Notes: generated from the letters alone by a model not told the origin. A stretch of 64,000 bases of DNA from Fragum whitleyi (GCA_948146395.1 OX411555.1:44834065-44898064); one strand, 5' to 3'; shown: positions 10,207 through 21,576, numbered from the stretch's first letter. Translations and numbers: made by a program.

Positions 10207-10642
10207 CCATCAAAATGTTCATAGTGAATCTCGTATTTGTCTATGCATTACTTTTTGTTAAAAAAAAGCACCGTTTAGTCATCCTGAGTGCAGGACTGGT
10301 TTGATAACGACCAAAGATCGTTTAGCGGAATTGAAGTTTACTTATCTATTTTCTAGACGCTTTTTCAAAAGGCGAAAACAATGTGTACTTTTTCTGCCAA
10401 TGGAGTAAACTATTCGAAAGGTTAAGATTGTTTAGGTCGAGGTCTGAAGTTCCTAAAAAAAGGTTCGACGAGAACGATAATTTTTGACATCAACTTAAAT
10501 TAAAATTAATGAAAAGGTTACCTAAACAAACTTTTTAAAACGTTTGTTTTTTGTACTTATAAATGATATGACCACGGTACTACTAATGACGTCATATTGA
10601 CACCACGTTTTCATTTTCGGAACGATATTGGTAAGGTTTAAT

Positions 10643-12007
10643 GGGGCTGTCACACCACCGCGTATCGCTCTTACATATGCTAACGTATGCCCATATGCTC
10701 GCATACGCTGATGTACGCTAAGCATTCGTTAGTCATAAGTCGTGTACGCTACAAGTACGTTTGTATACGTTGGTATACGTTCATATGAGCAGAAGCCCAA
10801 AAATAATTTTTAACATGTAAAAGATTTGCCTCTACTGACTGAAGGTCAAAAGAGCTGTGGCGAAGGCGTGTTTTTCGTCCGTCCGTCCGTTTACCCGTGT
10901 GTCTGTCCGTCCTTCCATACATTTTAATTCATAGTCGCATGAAGTAAAAAGTGTTTCTTTAATTAAGTACCAACATGTATAGAATGAGTGGGTCGTCGTA
11001 AAGGTCGTTCATTTGTTCGTGCAATCGAAAAAGGACTGGGTTCTTCAAGTTTTTTGACATTGAGAGTCAATGTGGCAGTGTTTACAGTTTTTCATCGTGT
11101 TCTCTTCAGATACACAGAAAAAAATTGAACTATCTATCGTAATGAAAGTTGCTTTTTAAATAGGTTCAGGTCCTTCAAGTGTCATGGGAAATGATAAATA
11201 TCAAATCTCGAACCAAATATTCTCATTATCTCAATGTAGTCAACAGTTTACATTGAATTCTTCGACCATTTGTAGAATGATTTTATGTGAGCTATGAAAA
11301 AAGAGTGTGTTTCTTTCGAAGAAGAGCATGTTCCTCACGTATCTTGTGAAAAACACGCCTTGTGAAAAACTAAAACATCACTAAAGATTCTAATGTTTTT
11401 ATCGGACTGTCTTCAAACTTGCACACTAGACTGATTTTTCCACAAATTTTGCTATTTATCAGGTCCAGCAAATTAAAACAAAAGGGGGTCATATTTGAAT
11501 TTGATCTAAGTAGCATTATCTAAAATCTGGGCTTTCTTTATTGAGAAAGTCGTTTCTTCGATAACCTTAAGCCATGTAGTTTTATCTCATAGTCCTATCG
11601 GGCCACTTGCTTTCAATGGGAGTCAATAGACATAGTCAAATACCTCTTGGGTTTTCTAAGAATCTGATCGGCTTGGTGTCTACCGATAGACTCAGGAAAC
11701 TCAGTCATAAGTTTTGTATACGTCATTTATACGCTTACATACGTCATGAATACGTTATTAGTTCGCTTGCATACGCTACCCGTACGTCGATATACGTTAC
11801 ATTGACGCTTACATTCGCTGGGGTACGTTTTGGGTTCGCTACGCATGCACTAGTCATACGTTACACTAACGGTGAACATACGCTTGTCATACGTCGAAGA
11901 TGAAAATTTTGCGAGGGTGGTGGTTAAACGCTGAAAAGTTGTGCATATAAGCAGTATTTTACAAGCAGGGCATACGTTACTCTCATACGCTGTTGTGTGA
12001 CAGCCCC
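10643..12007. mobile_element. 1.37-kb TIR element with subterminal TACGY arrays
   Basis: The inverted ends are GGGGCTGTCACAC and GTGTGACAGCCCC. TTAA lies one base outside the left end (10638-10641) and directly at the right end (12008-12011), which suggests a TTAA target duplication. Both sub-ends hold dense variants of tacgct/tacgtt every 10-12 bases (about 10665-10790, 11715-11895 and 11968-11995). The middle (10800-11600) has tccg simple repeats and no transposase. It is a non-autonomous DNA transposon; the superfamily is uncertain. Confidence 0.75.
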
Positions 12008-12312
12008 TTAAAGACCATAAAGATTTTATGAGAGTATAAAAGAGTATAAGTAACAGTTTTGTTTCGAAACAATATACATGTACATTGGAAATAATTCTAT
12101 CATTTATTCACTGAATGTTAGCCTACCGCTCGGAAGAAAACCATCAAAATTATTTTAACGTTTCAGCAGTAAGTAAGCTTATGCAAATGCTGAAATATTG
12201 AGTTATTTTCTTCTTGATTTGATTCTAATTGCATGCAATAGAAAATATATTCTAAATGGAATAAAAAAAATCAAAGTAAGGCAATACTTCCGAACGCTTG
12301 CTTATACACACT
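12008..12312. other. No gene seen
   Basis: Plain AT-rich sequence between two transposon copies. Confidence 0.5.
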
Positions 12313-12575
12313 TGTGACCCGTCAAGCAAAAAGGGACCAACTTGAAACTCTGTAAAATGAATATTTGAAAAAGAAATTTTCGTCCACCATAGGTCAAGCA
12401 GAGGTCGCATTTCAAGAATCCTTGGACTGGATGGTAGACTGATCCTTCTAGATTCAGACAATAAGCACATTGCGAAAAGTCCCGATCCTAGTCAAGTTGC
12501 GCAATCCGCGCAGTTTGACTAGTATCGACAGTTTACGCACTACCTAGATGGTCCCTTATCACGTGACAGGTCACA
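12313..12575. mobile_element. Family B MITE, complete copy
   Basis: It runs from TGTGACCCGTCAAGCAAAAA to ..ATCACGTGACAGGTCACA. The ends are inverse and the core (cctagtcaagttgcgcaatc, cgcgcagtttgactag) is itself palindromic. No coding content. Confidence 0.85.
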
Positions 12576-12875
12576 TATGTTTAGAAAGAATGTTATTGAA
12601 TTGAGGAAATAATATCGTAATTGTGTGTTAGGCCTAGTTCAAATTCATTTTCCGTCTGTTTCACTTTAAAAGAAAGGCAATCTGCGATTATTCCGTTCTT
12701 TAGCTTTTATCATACATTAACAATGTATAAATGAAAAAAAATAACAAACATTAGATAGATAATTAATCAAAGCGAACGGTATTTAAGATGAATAGGTTTG
12801 AGTGAATCATCAAAGGCAAATTTTGCAAACACACATATAAATTATGTGCAATTTTATTAAAGATGCCTCTTTCAA
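12576..12875. other. No gene seen
   Basis: AT-rich spacer without recognised features. Confidence 0.5.
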
Positions 12876-13069
12876 TGGGCCAACTTATTTCTCACCCCGG
12901 GCGGGTACTGTTGCCCGCATTATCAGAGTATCTCTCAGAAAGCGAGCTACCAGCTCTAGACTGGTCCAGATATCGACTATCAGAATAGCATAGAACAGGC
13001 TATTCTGATATTCGACAGTGAGACCAGTCTACACCCGACCCGAAAGCGGGCGAGAAATAAGTTGGCCCA
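12876..13069. mobile_element. 194-bp foldback MITE (TGGGCCAACTTATTTCTC ends)
   Basis: The ends TGGGCCAACTTATTTCTC and GAGAAATAAGTTGGCCCA are exact inverse copies. Inner arms (cagaatagcatagaacaggctattctg) continue the palindrome. Single copy in the window. Confidence 0.85.
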
Positions 13070-13087
13070 ATGCCTAAATTTGTAACA

Positions 13088-13143
13088 AGGGAGGTAATTC
13101 TGTTTAACTTGAACCTCAAGAAAGAAGTGATAACCTCCCTTTG
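13088..13143. repeat. Free-standing GGGAGGTAAT hairpin
   Basis: aagggaggtaattctg ... gtgataacctcccttt forms a short inverted pair. The same gggaggtaat / attacctccc arms occupy the centre of the family A MITEs (37190-37256, 39662-39727). Confidence 0.6.
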
Positions 13144-13339
13144 AAAATGCGTCTATTAATGTTAAGTTTGTCTCTGTGACCAAACCAAACATCCTGTCGA
13201 TACATAATTGGTAGATAAATTGCGTGCCCGCCCCTTGACCTGCGTCACAACGCACCAAACAGATATATGCACGTCATTAATGTGCGAAATACATGGCCAC
13301 GGGCATGAAACAATCATCGAATCGTCGGAAGGCGAGGTA

Positions 13340-13382
13340 AACATCGTAACTACAGCTTTTCAAGCTGTAGTTACGGTGTTTA
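13340..13382. repeat. Short hairpin repeat (ACATCGTAACTACAGC)
   Basis: acatcgtaactacagctttt and caagctgtagttacggtgtt are inverse. Related hairpins occur at 15256-15291 and 57273-57311, with diverged traces at 20-60, 520-570 and 15755-15780. Confidence 0.75.
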
Positions 13383-13516
13383 AGTCGACTTTAAGAACAT
13401 TACCAAACATGTTTTAACAAAAAGACGGCAAATATAGAATCTCTACATTCATTTTGCTATAAATACGTATTAGATTTTTCAATCGATTGTTTAATTGGCG
13501 AGTGACAGTCTAAATT

Positions 13517-13962
13517 CATTCGGAACATCACTCGGCCATTTCCGTAAACTGCAACAGGCCTCAGATGTATGTAAGGCGGATGGGTATGTAACAAAATCGT
13601 GCATTTTGTTAGGCTGAAACAGTGTAAGAAAATCTAGCACTGTAGATTTATATATTTTACAGTAAATAACGGCTGAATAATCTTAATTTTTGAGAATGAC
13701 GAATCATTCTCAAAAATTAAGGTTTTTTCAGCCGTTATTTAAGATTTTTAAGATATTAATATTAGGATACGATGGTTTCACGTCAGTTACTTAAACGAGT
13801 AGCGTTGGCGACGTCGAATGTTTTCATTCACAGTTTCGAGGGCTAACGCCATTTTAACTGACGTCATCGAGGTTTTCCAAGGTTTTCCCGTATTTTCTAA
13901 AAATAGTCCGTCTGTGTACATCCGAGGTTGATCGTGAGATTGGCCGAGTGGTGTTCCGAATG
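13517..13962. mobile_element. 446-bp TIR element with exact 10-bp target duplication (family H)
   Basis: The ends CATTCGGAACATCACTCGGCC and GGCCGAGTGGTGTTCCGAATG (about 20 matched bases) are flanked by AGTCTAAATT at 13507-13516 and 13963-13972. The centre is a perfect-looking hairpin (cttaatttttgagaatg / cattctcaaaaattaag). Target duplications of 9-10 bp are typical of Mutator-like elements, so a MULE-type MITE is the likely class. No transposase frame. Confidence 0.9.
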
Positions 13963-13972
13963 AGTCTAAATT

Positions 13973-14622
13973 ACGGAGAGTTCCTCTTAGCTAATTTAGA
14001 GTGCACGTTCGATGGTTCGCGAATCATGTGACATAAAAATATTTTTATTGGACCATCATGTATACTTCTAAATGGAGGGTTATAAATACCGCTATTTGCG
14101 TTCATCGAAATTGGCAAATTTGTGATACTTTCCTTTAAAATTCATTCAAGACTCGCTACTCCCATTCATTCAATTTCATTTCGAAATAATTCCAACTTCA
14201 ATTAATTTGTCAATTCCACGATGTCAAGGGTGACACGACGTTTCCAAACATGTCTTTTTTATTTATTTATTTATTTATCTATTTCTCTCTTTTTTATAAT
14301 TTCAATCGTATTTTGAAGGGGAAAGGTCAATATGTCTTTCCTTGCGTGAGCAATGAATTTAGTTTTTTACTCTTTTACATTTCTTGGTTTTCAATGCAGG
14401 ATAAACCGATCCTACGCCTCGCTGGTTTTTCATACAGATTTTACATACTTTAACTTAAGTTAAAAGTTGATTGGTCGGCGGTCTTCTTCAAACGGGAAAA
14501 TGCATTTCTTTACAGAAAAGACTTCTTATCATTGAGTGTTTTAATGTCAAACTGATAATTTGTTTAAATTCCACTTTTTTCATCTAAAAATGCATTATAA
14601 CTTTGTACCAAAATTCTCAGCT
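13973..14622. other. No gene seen
   Basis: AT-rich spacer upstream of the tRNA gene, with a tta/ttt run at 14257-14290. A trace of a family A right end (attcattcaatttcatttcg to caattccacgatgt) lies at 14140-14223, but its borders are unclear. Confidence 0.5.
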
Positions 14623-14694
14623 GGCTCGTTGGTCTAGGGGTATGATTTTCGCTTAGGGTGCGAGAGGTCCCGGGTTCAAATCCCGGACGAGCCC
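14623..14694 (+). tRNA. tRNA-Pro (anticodon AGG)
   Basis: A complete 72-nt cloverleaf. The acceptor GGCTCGT pairs with ACGAGCC and is followed by discriminator C. There is a D arm with GGTCTAGGGGTATGA. The anticodon stem TTCGC/GCGAG contains one U-G pair, with loop TTAGGGT and anticodon AGG at 14655-14657. The T arm is CCCGGGTTCAAATCCCGG. A TTTT Pol III terminator begins at 14698. No intron and no encoded CCA. It matches the conserved animal tRNA-Pro closely, so it is a functional gene and not one of the SINE heads around it. Confidence 0.97.
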
Positions 14695-14701
14695 TACTTT
14701 T

Positions 14702-15170
14702 GTTCATAAATTATTATTGATATTTTTCCAGTTGAAATTTCATATAGTGTGATCAGTTTTTAGGTTTCATGTCTTCATAAAACCAGCAAATACTCTTTAT
14801 CACTTCAATGAATTCGAATGAACTTTCTGAGCGAGATTTCTTTCGGAACGAACGAAAATAGTGATATTCTATATATTTATTACCACCCTTTTATAAATAT
14901 ATGCATGTCTAGTGTTCTATAAATATTTTTTTGTGTGTGTCTTTGCGCACCAATCCGTAGCTTCTAAATCCGCACATGCCAATAAAAATTCCACTTGAAT
15001 TAATTGTTTTTGTGCTGTTAAGGAATAAGGGGGGGGGGGGGGGAGGACAATTTTGTAGGGTTTTAGGCGATTTTAGGGAGTTAAATGGTGCCGTGAATCG
15101 AACGCTACAGGTATAAGCCTATATTAGAATGCTGTAAGAAAATATATATAAGATCAAACAGATTACTAAA
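14702..15170. other. No gene seen; poly-G run
   Basis: A spacer with a 15-base G run at 15029-15043. No coding or RNA gene. Confidence 0.5.
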
Positions 15171-15460
15171 GAGTAGCTCCCATTACGCATATCACGCAAG
15201 TGCGTAATATAGTATACTCTTTCGAAAAATGTGGTTGATAAATGATAAAAAACATCGAAACTACAGCTTATTTAAGTTGTAGTTACGATGTTTTGATCAT
15301 TTTCCAACGCGCAAATCATAGCTGAAAGGGCAGCAGACGGAAAACATTCATCTTTTGTCACATTCCACATATATCGCGTTTATCCTATATGTTCTTTGGT
15401 GGTGGCCTTCTAAGAGCGTATTTATTTCAAAATCCTAGTTATGCCTGTGGATTAATCAAA
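15171..15460. repeat. Dispersed repeat P, copy 1 (pair at 57190-57475)
   Basis: Shared phrases with 57190-57475 are ctcccattacgca, acgcaagtgcgtaa, acattcatcttttgtcac and atatcgc(g/c)tttatc. It carries the ACATCG hairpin at 15256-15291. Probably a fragment of a larger transposon. Confidence 0.7.
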
Positions 15461-16127
15461 TGGCAATCTAGGCACGGTCGTCAAACAATTAAACATATCT
15501 GTGATCACGCAAACGTTCGAGTCACGCTGATTATAGAATATACCAATTGCATGACGTCATTTACGTAATTGACACGTTACGAGTCATGTTAGCCATGACG
15601 GAACGCTGTCTTCTTCCTAATAAATACGTCAATTTTATCTGCATTGTTCCGACGTAGCACGTGTCTTAAATTAATTTGCCCATCCAAAATAAGGAAATTT
15701 CGCCTGTCTTGAATTACATTTTGTAAATTTATACAAAACGATTGTAGTACCAGAACGCCGCAACTACAGCTTTAAGCAAATTTATATTTTAGAAGTAACT
15801 TTACCGATAGAACCTGAATTCTAAAGCTTGTATTTCATGCCTAAAATCAATTCTAACTTTACAATTGGAATATGACGAAATAAGATTTTAGATCATTGAC
15901 AAAAAAACCTAACATAATTAATTGTGTTTTTTTTTTCATAACTGTATGTCTAAAAATTGTTAGACAAATCAAAACGCAAGACATATTTGAACTGTTGACT
16001 TACGTCATTTCGGCCATTTTGTTTCCAATGCCTTCGAACTTTTAAAAATTAGCTTTTGTTATGAGGTCTTACGGTATAACGAAATTTTCATATCCAAGTC
16101 CTTATACTTTTTGAGACAAAAATCGAC
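15461..16127. other. No gene seen
   Basis: AT-rich spacer. A half copy of the ACATCG hairpin repeat lies near 15755-15780. Confidence 0.5.
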
Positions 16128-16130
16128 GAC

Positions 16131-16200
16131 TCAGCTCGAAACAATTGTAACTGCCAATAAAAATATTGGCAGTTACAACTGTTTCTCGTCGATTCATCAA
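16131..16200. repeat. 70-bp hairpin element E, copy 1
   Basis: gctcgaaacaattgtaactgcc and ggcagttacaactgtttc are inverse arms around a short loop. Sister copies lie at 29703-29772 and 31517-31585. Confidence 0.8.
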
Positions 16201-16559
16201 ATGAAGCTTAATAGTCAAAGTTGTCGGATCTCAATAAGGGTTTCAAACAATTCACTAATGTAGTGGAAACGACCGCCTTTAATAATCTTTAAGGTAAAAT
16301 CGAATTTGAAACAATCGCCTATGTTTGAGACAATGATTTGCGTTTTCTGGAAGGCAAAGGTTTCTAATGAAGTTCCACAATCGCGTTATTATGACAAGCT
16401 ATTACTGTAGTATGTATGGGTTTATTTTCATTCAATAGAACCTTGCTGAAAAGTTATAGGCGAAAAGAAGGTAAAGGATTTTCAAAAGACGACAATCTTC
16501 AGGACTCTATTTATTTTTCTAGTTCCCGTCTTGCTTGAAACGGTGTTGAATTTCAACTC
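16201..16559. other. No gene seen
   Basis: Plain spacer before the CT microsatellite. Confidence 0.5.
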
Positions 16560-16566
16560 TTCTCCT

Positions 16567-16615
<49 letters not shown>

Positions 16616-16690
16616 TCTCTCTTTCTCACTCTCTCATCCTCCCCATCTCTCTCTCTTTCTCTTTCCCTTCTTTCTTTCTTTCATTCTTTC
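16560..16690. repeat. CT/CTTT microsatellite
   Basis: Long tc-dinucleotide tract, then ttc/tttc repeats. The open frame across it is compositional. Confidence 0.95.
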
Positions 16691-17014
16691 TTATCGATTC
16701 ACCAAACCTTAACTTTGTTCTCATTTGATCGACTTTATTACGTATATATCCTCGTTAACCAACTCTCGTGATTACGGGATTTGACGCGCAACGCGTGTCA
16801 GTACTAACTGGTTTTACAACCAATGAGTAATTAACAATGATGTATTAATTAGCCGAAAATGCATGGACTGTGCAATAAAATAATTTTGTACTGTAAACCA
16901 GTCAATTACCGGAAATAGATTTGACCGCTTGTTTTTTACTCGTTTAACAATTTGTAAATCACGGTTAGGGACGATTGAAATTGAAACAGGGGCGTAGCTT
17001 GCTGAACTTATCCC
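16691..17014. other. No gene seen
   Basis: Spacer without recognisable features. Confidence 0.5.
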
Positions 17015-17015
17015 T

Positions 17016-17144
17016 TGCTTTCAGGATGACGAAACGGTGCAAACAGTTTGCCAATTATACCCCGCTTTGCACGCAAGAGCGCGTGCAAAGCGGGGTTTAA
17101 TTGGAAAACTGTGTGCACCGCTTTATCATCCTGAACGCAGGGTA
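17016..17144. mobile_element. Family C foldback MITE, near-perfect palindrome
   Basis: ttgctttcaggatgacgaaa ... accccgctttgcacgcaaga and its inverse gcgtgcaaagcggggt ... atcatcctgaacgcaggg form one hairpin of about 129 bp. Confidence 0.9.
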
Positions 17145-17414
17145 GAATGTACGCAAGTATATATATACAAAAGGCTTACTAAGAGGCTCAAATGACCGAC
17201 GGATGCAAGGTGAAAGGGGTATACAGTTGGCTTCTATAGCGTAGCCCTCTCTCTGATAAGTTGGTGGAGCTTAAGGAATACCCCCACGGCATTTAGGAAA
17301 TGGTTCTCTCTCTATTATATCTTCTTTTCGTTGTTAATATATACTCGTCTAAACTACACATGTATGACACCTTCTACAGCTTTCTATTTCTTGCTCCCCC
17401 TTTTTACAACACTA
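17145..17414. other. No gene seen
   Basis: Spacer between a family C MITE and the miniature LTR element. Confidence 0.5.
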
Positions 17415-17418
17415 TGTG

Positions 17419-17820
17419 TGAAACCCGCAATTAAATATTCGACTCCGTCGGGATTCGAACCCGGGACCTCTGTGTCCCAAAGCAAGTGCTCTACCACGTC
17501 GCTATAAAAGCTAGCTTGTACGGCAAGGCAGTACAAACACCCCTTATACCCAACCCGGCTACATACACCCCCTCGGCAATTAAGATTCTTCCACGAATCT
17601 TCTCAATTCAACATCATCAACTACCTCATCACATAACCACCACCTCATGTGGGTTATTTACGGTGGGCGCCAAATGTAACCCACAATTAAATTATTCGAC
17701 TCCATTGGGATTCGAACCCGGGACCTCTACATCCCAAAGCGAATGCTCTACCACGTCGCTATAAAAGCTAGCTTGTACGGCAAGGCAGTACAAACACCCC
17801 TTATACCCAACCCGGCTACA
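17419..17820 (-). mobile_element. Miniature LTR retrotransposon (TRIM) with tRNA-like Pol III promoter in each LTR
   Basis: Two direct repeats (17419-17563 and 17675-17820, about 145 bp) flank 111 bp of unique sequence and are bordered by TGTG on both sides (17415-17418, 17821-17824). On the minus strand each repeat starts TGTAGCCGGG; the upstream one ends TTACA. Two bases after it comes TGGCGCCCACC, a primer-binding site whose complement ends in CCA as a tRNA does. A purine run (GAGGGGGTG) precedes the second repeat. Each LTR carries a TATAA and a tRNA-like core with A box TAGCGACGTGG and perfect B box GGTTCGAATCC. It has no protein. The parts match a TRIM; the internal tRNA-type promoter parallels plant Cassandra, which carries 5S sequence. 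The LTRs differ only in the half with the tRNA core. Confidence 0.8.
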
Positions 17821-17824
17821 TGTG

Positions 17825-18811
17825 TATGCAATAGCATTTTTGCTTAAAGCTCGCTTCAAAGTTATCTTTAAATAAGTCTCGAAATCTTGACAAGTGGAAT
17901 GTCGTCATAATGATGCGATTCAAACAAATATTTCAATGAAGTTATCGTCTTCATTCTAAAACATCGTAAGTGACTATTGGTATTAAAGACACTATTTTAA
18001 AATATCTAAACACAGAAACGAGGTCATTATCGCAAAAAAGCTAATTATTTATCTTCCGCTAGTATTTTTAAAGGTAAATGACGCCATCCGAGGAACCATG
18101 AGGGAAAGCCAATTTCAATTTTTCTCATCAAGGGTGTGCTACCGTAATGGAAAATCAAAGTACTGGCAGTACTGTAGGCCAGGATTTGAAGACCAGAAGG
18201 GAATAAGGAGAATGCGTAAATTTGAGCCTATGTAACATAACCGATCTCATGCATGAGTCATCTACTTTATCTATGTCCATATTAACCTAGTCCTGCGTCC
18301 ATGAAAGCTACTTTCACGTATACGCTTTTATCCAAAAACACGCACTAGACAGCCTCAAATTATAATGCAATAAAAGACATTTGCAATTGCGTAAGCATAA
18401 TCACGAAGGCTTCGCCTTATCTAAGTCTTGTCCAATAGTCGGCTTTGAAAACTCCACCTCTTGTAACTCCACCTTTATTCGCCCGATGTAATAGCTCACA
18501 GAGACCGCTTAATATGGTGTCGACCAAGATTGTCTCGTAAAAAATGATATTAAGAGACCTCCATTACAATTTAACAGCTTTTGATGCTTTTGTGAGCATT
18601 GGAATGGCTCCAATTTGACATATTGGTGGCTATTGCATATCATTTTGAAACAACGGAATGGCGTTATTGAACACGACGGGGAATCCCGTGACTCTTTTTT
18701 TTTCTTCATATTTTTTCAGTTGTTCTGTAAATACTTTACCGATTTGAAGCAGAGATGACAGGCAGCAAACCATCAGGAATATGCTGGATGTGGTAGATTT
18801 TTCGAAACTCT
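17825..18811. other. No gene seen
   Basis: About 1 kb of spacer with no convincing coding frame or recognised repeat. Confidence 0.5.
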
Positions 18812-18876
18812 GCTGATAAAAAAGTTATTGACGACCAAATAATTTATACTTGGTCGTTAATAACTTTTTTATCTGC
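18812..18876. repeat. 65-bp hairpin
   Basis: gctgataaaaaagttattga and its inverse taataacttttttatctgc flank a loop (arms of 27 bases with two mismatches). Single copy in the window, possibly a very short foldback element. Confidence 0.7.
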
Positions 18877-19099
18877 ATATCTTAAATAATCTTTCCATCC
18901 AGCAAGTTCCTGACATTAAACCACTTTCTCCGATTCAAACCGAATTCAAATTGGACACATATAAACAGAATTATTTAAGATTTTCTGCAATTGTTGGGTC
19001 CCGTGATTCTCCGTCCTGTTAATACACCTTCTAGTAGACATGCGGGCTGTTGATATAACAGGGTTTTCGCACGCTGTCGTAAATTCAACTTGATTTGTT

Positions 19100-19325
19100 C
19101 TGTAGGTATTGGGTTTAACATCGTTACAGCTATATCGCGCGGCTGGCGCGCCCACTTATTGATTCCTGTCTTCACCCACACCAGTACAACTACAACATTT
19201 CATCCGAGCCACCAGCTGCTCATCCCACTTACGAGTACTTATTATAATATGCTGATTGATGGTAGACAAATGACTCGTGTCACAATGACATTTGTGAAAT
19301 ATCGGATGAGAGTTGACTGAGCAGG
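19100..19325 (-). repeat. tRNA-derived SINE body (subfamily 2)
   Basis: Minus-strand SINE body with gacaaatgactcgtgtca, caccagctgctcatccca and ttcacccacaccagtacaac on the plus strand. The same layout is seen in the SINEs at 22570-22930, 45895-46125 and 60262-60480. The tRNA head is missing or too diverged. Confidence 0.6.
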
Positions 19326-20752
19326 TCCGAAGTCAAGACGGTATCTACCGTTTGATAAAGGCGGTATATAGGACATTTAGCTCATTCCACAAGGGACTTA
19401 CTTTTCTGCCCAGAGACCAAGTATCGTAAAAATAGACATTTTCCTTTCATCCGAAAGTGATTGCGTCTCGATGACATCGCCAGTCCGCAATGACTGCATA
19501 ATGAAGGCTAACTTAACTCTACCATTGATATACATGTAGATAAAATGTTGAGCAGTTTTCATCTATAGTAACTAGTGTTATCAGTAGATTCGACAATTCT
19601 AATTGGACACCAAGGAAAATATTTCTCTTTGAAAATAGTTCCTGAAATATTTCTTTTGACCAATCGTTTATCATCAAGAAAAATCCTTGAGAAGGATTTA
19701 CTGGACTTAAACAAACAAACATGAAATATTACAGTCAACCTCTTTATAAACAAAATTTTCATTGCATATTCACAGTATGGGTTTAATACGCAGTGAGCAG
19801 CTGGCTGTAGTCAAAATACTTTGGTTGTTGTTATACGCTTAAGTTCCTGGTTTGCAATATCGAAGGATTGCATGAAAATGTCCATTTAGTTGCATTTTAT
19901 GACGCTTTTCTTCGTTAATAGCTCCTTCAATCTATCAAAATAACATTTCCTCAATCATTTTTGTATCTTTGATTGACACGTATGTCCATTTATGTCAACA
20001 AGTTCGATTTGTAAACAGGTTAATTGATTAAAGTATAAGAGGTTAGCAATTTGCAAGATCTGTAGCCTGAAACAAGCTGGGTGGCGGGCAGATAGAAGCA
20101 TAGTTAAGGCATGGGGAAGGCAGGCGGATCAAGGGGTGAAGACTTTGAGTCAGGTTCAACCTAATAATTTTTGAAATATACTTATAATGTCGAAAATTTT
20201 AAAGTAATCAAAGTATTATTTGGTCTTTATGTTAAATATCGTCAACACAGCTTTTATCAGGATGCAGTATGTTATTTTGCTTTCATATAGGAAAATATTA
20301 CAAGATAATTAAATGTCCTCCGCTTTGACCCCCCCCTCCCCAATGACTACATATCTATCTTTAATAAAAACGAACGATAACTGGCGTTTAAAATAAGAGA
20401 AGGGTTTGTTAGGATGTTGCTGACATCGTTGCCTGTGCTTGTCATATTCTCCGAAGACTGACCTGTCTTCGGGACCGTATCACTTATCCAGATTGGGATA
20501 AATATTACTACCTCGTTCGCATAACTCCGTATTCTATCTCCAAAAAGTAGTAAATGAAGAATTTCAATTAAAACTTCATTTTTGTGGAAATCAAACTTAA
20601 TTTTGCCTTAAATTAATTGACAAAATTATTGGTTTAAATTGCGAAAGTATATTTTTTTTAAAAAAAAGAAAAGTTGTTTGCTTGATATCTATTTATACTG
20701 TACACAGTTTCTTAATATAGATTTTGGGGAAAACCGATAAAATTGAAGCATT
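19326..20752. other. No gene seen
   Basis: Spacer of 1.4 kb. A decayed ACATCG-hairpin trace is near 20240-20275 and a short C run near 20330. No supported gene. Confidence 0.5.
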
Positions 20753-21019
20753 TCATGGCCGCTGACATTTTGAAAGTAGTTCGACGGAATCGGCCGAGTT
20801 GTCACGAATAACACTACCCAGAATGCTCAAATCAGATAGGTCAGTATTTGAAAAATGCCACCTATCGGAAGATAACGTTCTGACATCGATTGTAAGCTTT
20901 TGTGACACTCGACTTAATTTGAGCATTTGACTTTGAGTCGTGACCTTGAACTCATTGTACGAATTTCCATATGACAAGCAAGGGTTTATTAATCCGTTTA
21001 CATTATTTTCCAAATTCAT
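20753..21019 (-). CDS. Unrecognised open frame, 88 codons
   Basis: The minus-strand frame starts at an ATG and is rich in S, L, D and N (KLTIDVRTLSSDR, NTDLSDLSILGSVIRD). Its composition is more protein-like than most frames here and it lies outside recognised repeats. No domain, signal peptide or membrane segment is apparent. No clear splice site was found. It could be an exon or chance. Confidence 0.2.
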   Translation of the reverse strand: MNLENNVNGLINPCLSYGNSYNEFKVTTQSQMLKLSRVSQKLTIDVRTLSSDRWHFSNTDLSDLSILGSVIRDNSADSVELLSKCQRP

Positions 21020-21314
21020 CGAGTTGTGAGGATAAGAACCTATTCGCGCTGTATGAATCCTTTTCGAGTGAACAAAAAAGAAGAAACATGAAATTAGGCT
21101 TTAAATTTCAAGCATCCACAAGTCTTACACTGTATGACATCAAACAAAAAGCAAGTAGTCGTCTCTGGTTTTGAGAAATTTTGACTGAACTTTTTAATCG
21201 CACGAATACACAACAGTTGTGAACTTTAAAGTTTATTCATGCAGATATGAACACAATCTATCAATCAAACAGTATTCATGGTTCACATACAAAAATCTGA
21301 AATGAAAGTATAAA

Positions 21315-21576
21315 TGTGACCCGTCACGCGAAAAGGGATCATCCGGGAATTCTGTAAAATAAATTATAGAAAAAGAGATTTAATCCACTTTAGGTCAACC
21401 AGAAGTCGCATTTCAAACTTTCTTTCACTGGGATGTAGATTGATCATTTTAGATTCAGAAAATAAGCACGGTGCAAAAAGTTTCGACCCTAGTCAGTCTG
21501 CGCAGTCTGCGCAGTCTGACTAGGCTCGACACTTTACGCACCACCCAGATGGTCCCTTTTCGCATGACGGGTCACT
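21315..21576. mobile_element. Family B MITE, best complete copy
   Basis: It begins TGTGACCCGTCACGCGAAAA and ends CGCATGACGGGTCACTCA. The core cctagtcagtctgcgcagt / gcgcagtctgactagg is palindromic. It serves as the reference for the fragments at 3522, 12313, 23133, 26310, 31411, 32818, 36337, 38665, 49986, 52784 and 60135. Confidence 0.9.

Noticed and set aside
17445..17765. Two tRNA genes on the minus strand
   Set aside because: Boxes are good but acceptor arms do not pair, and both lie in identical positions of direct repeats, so they are parts of LTRs.
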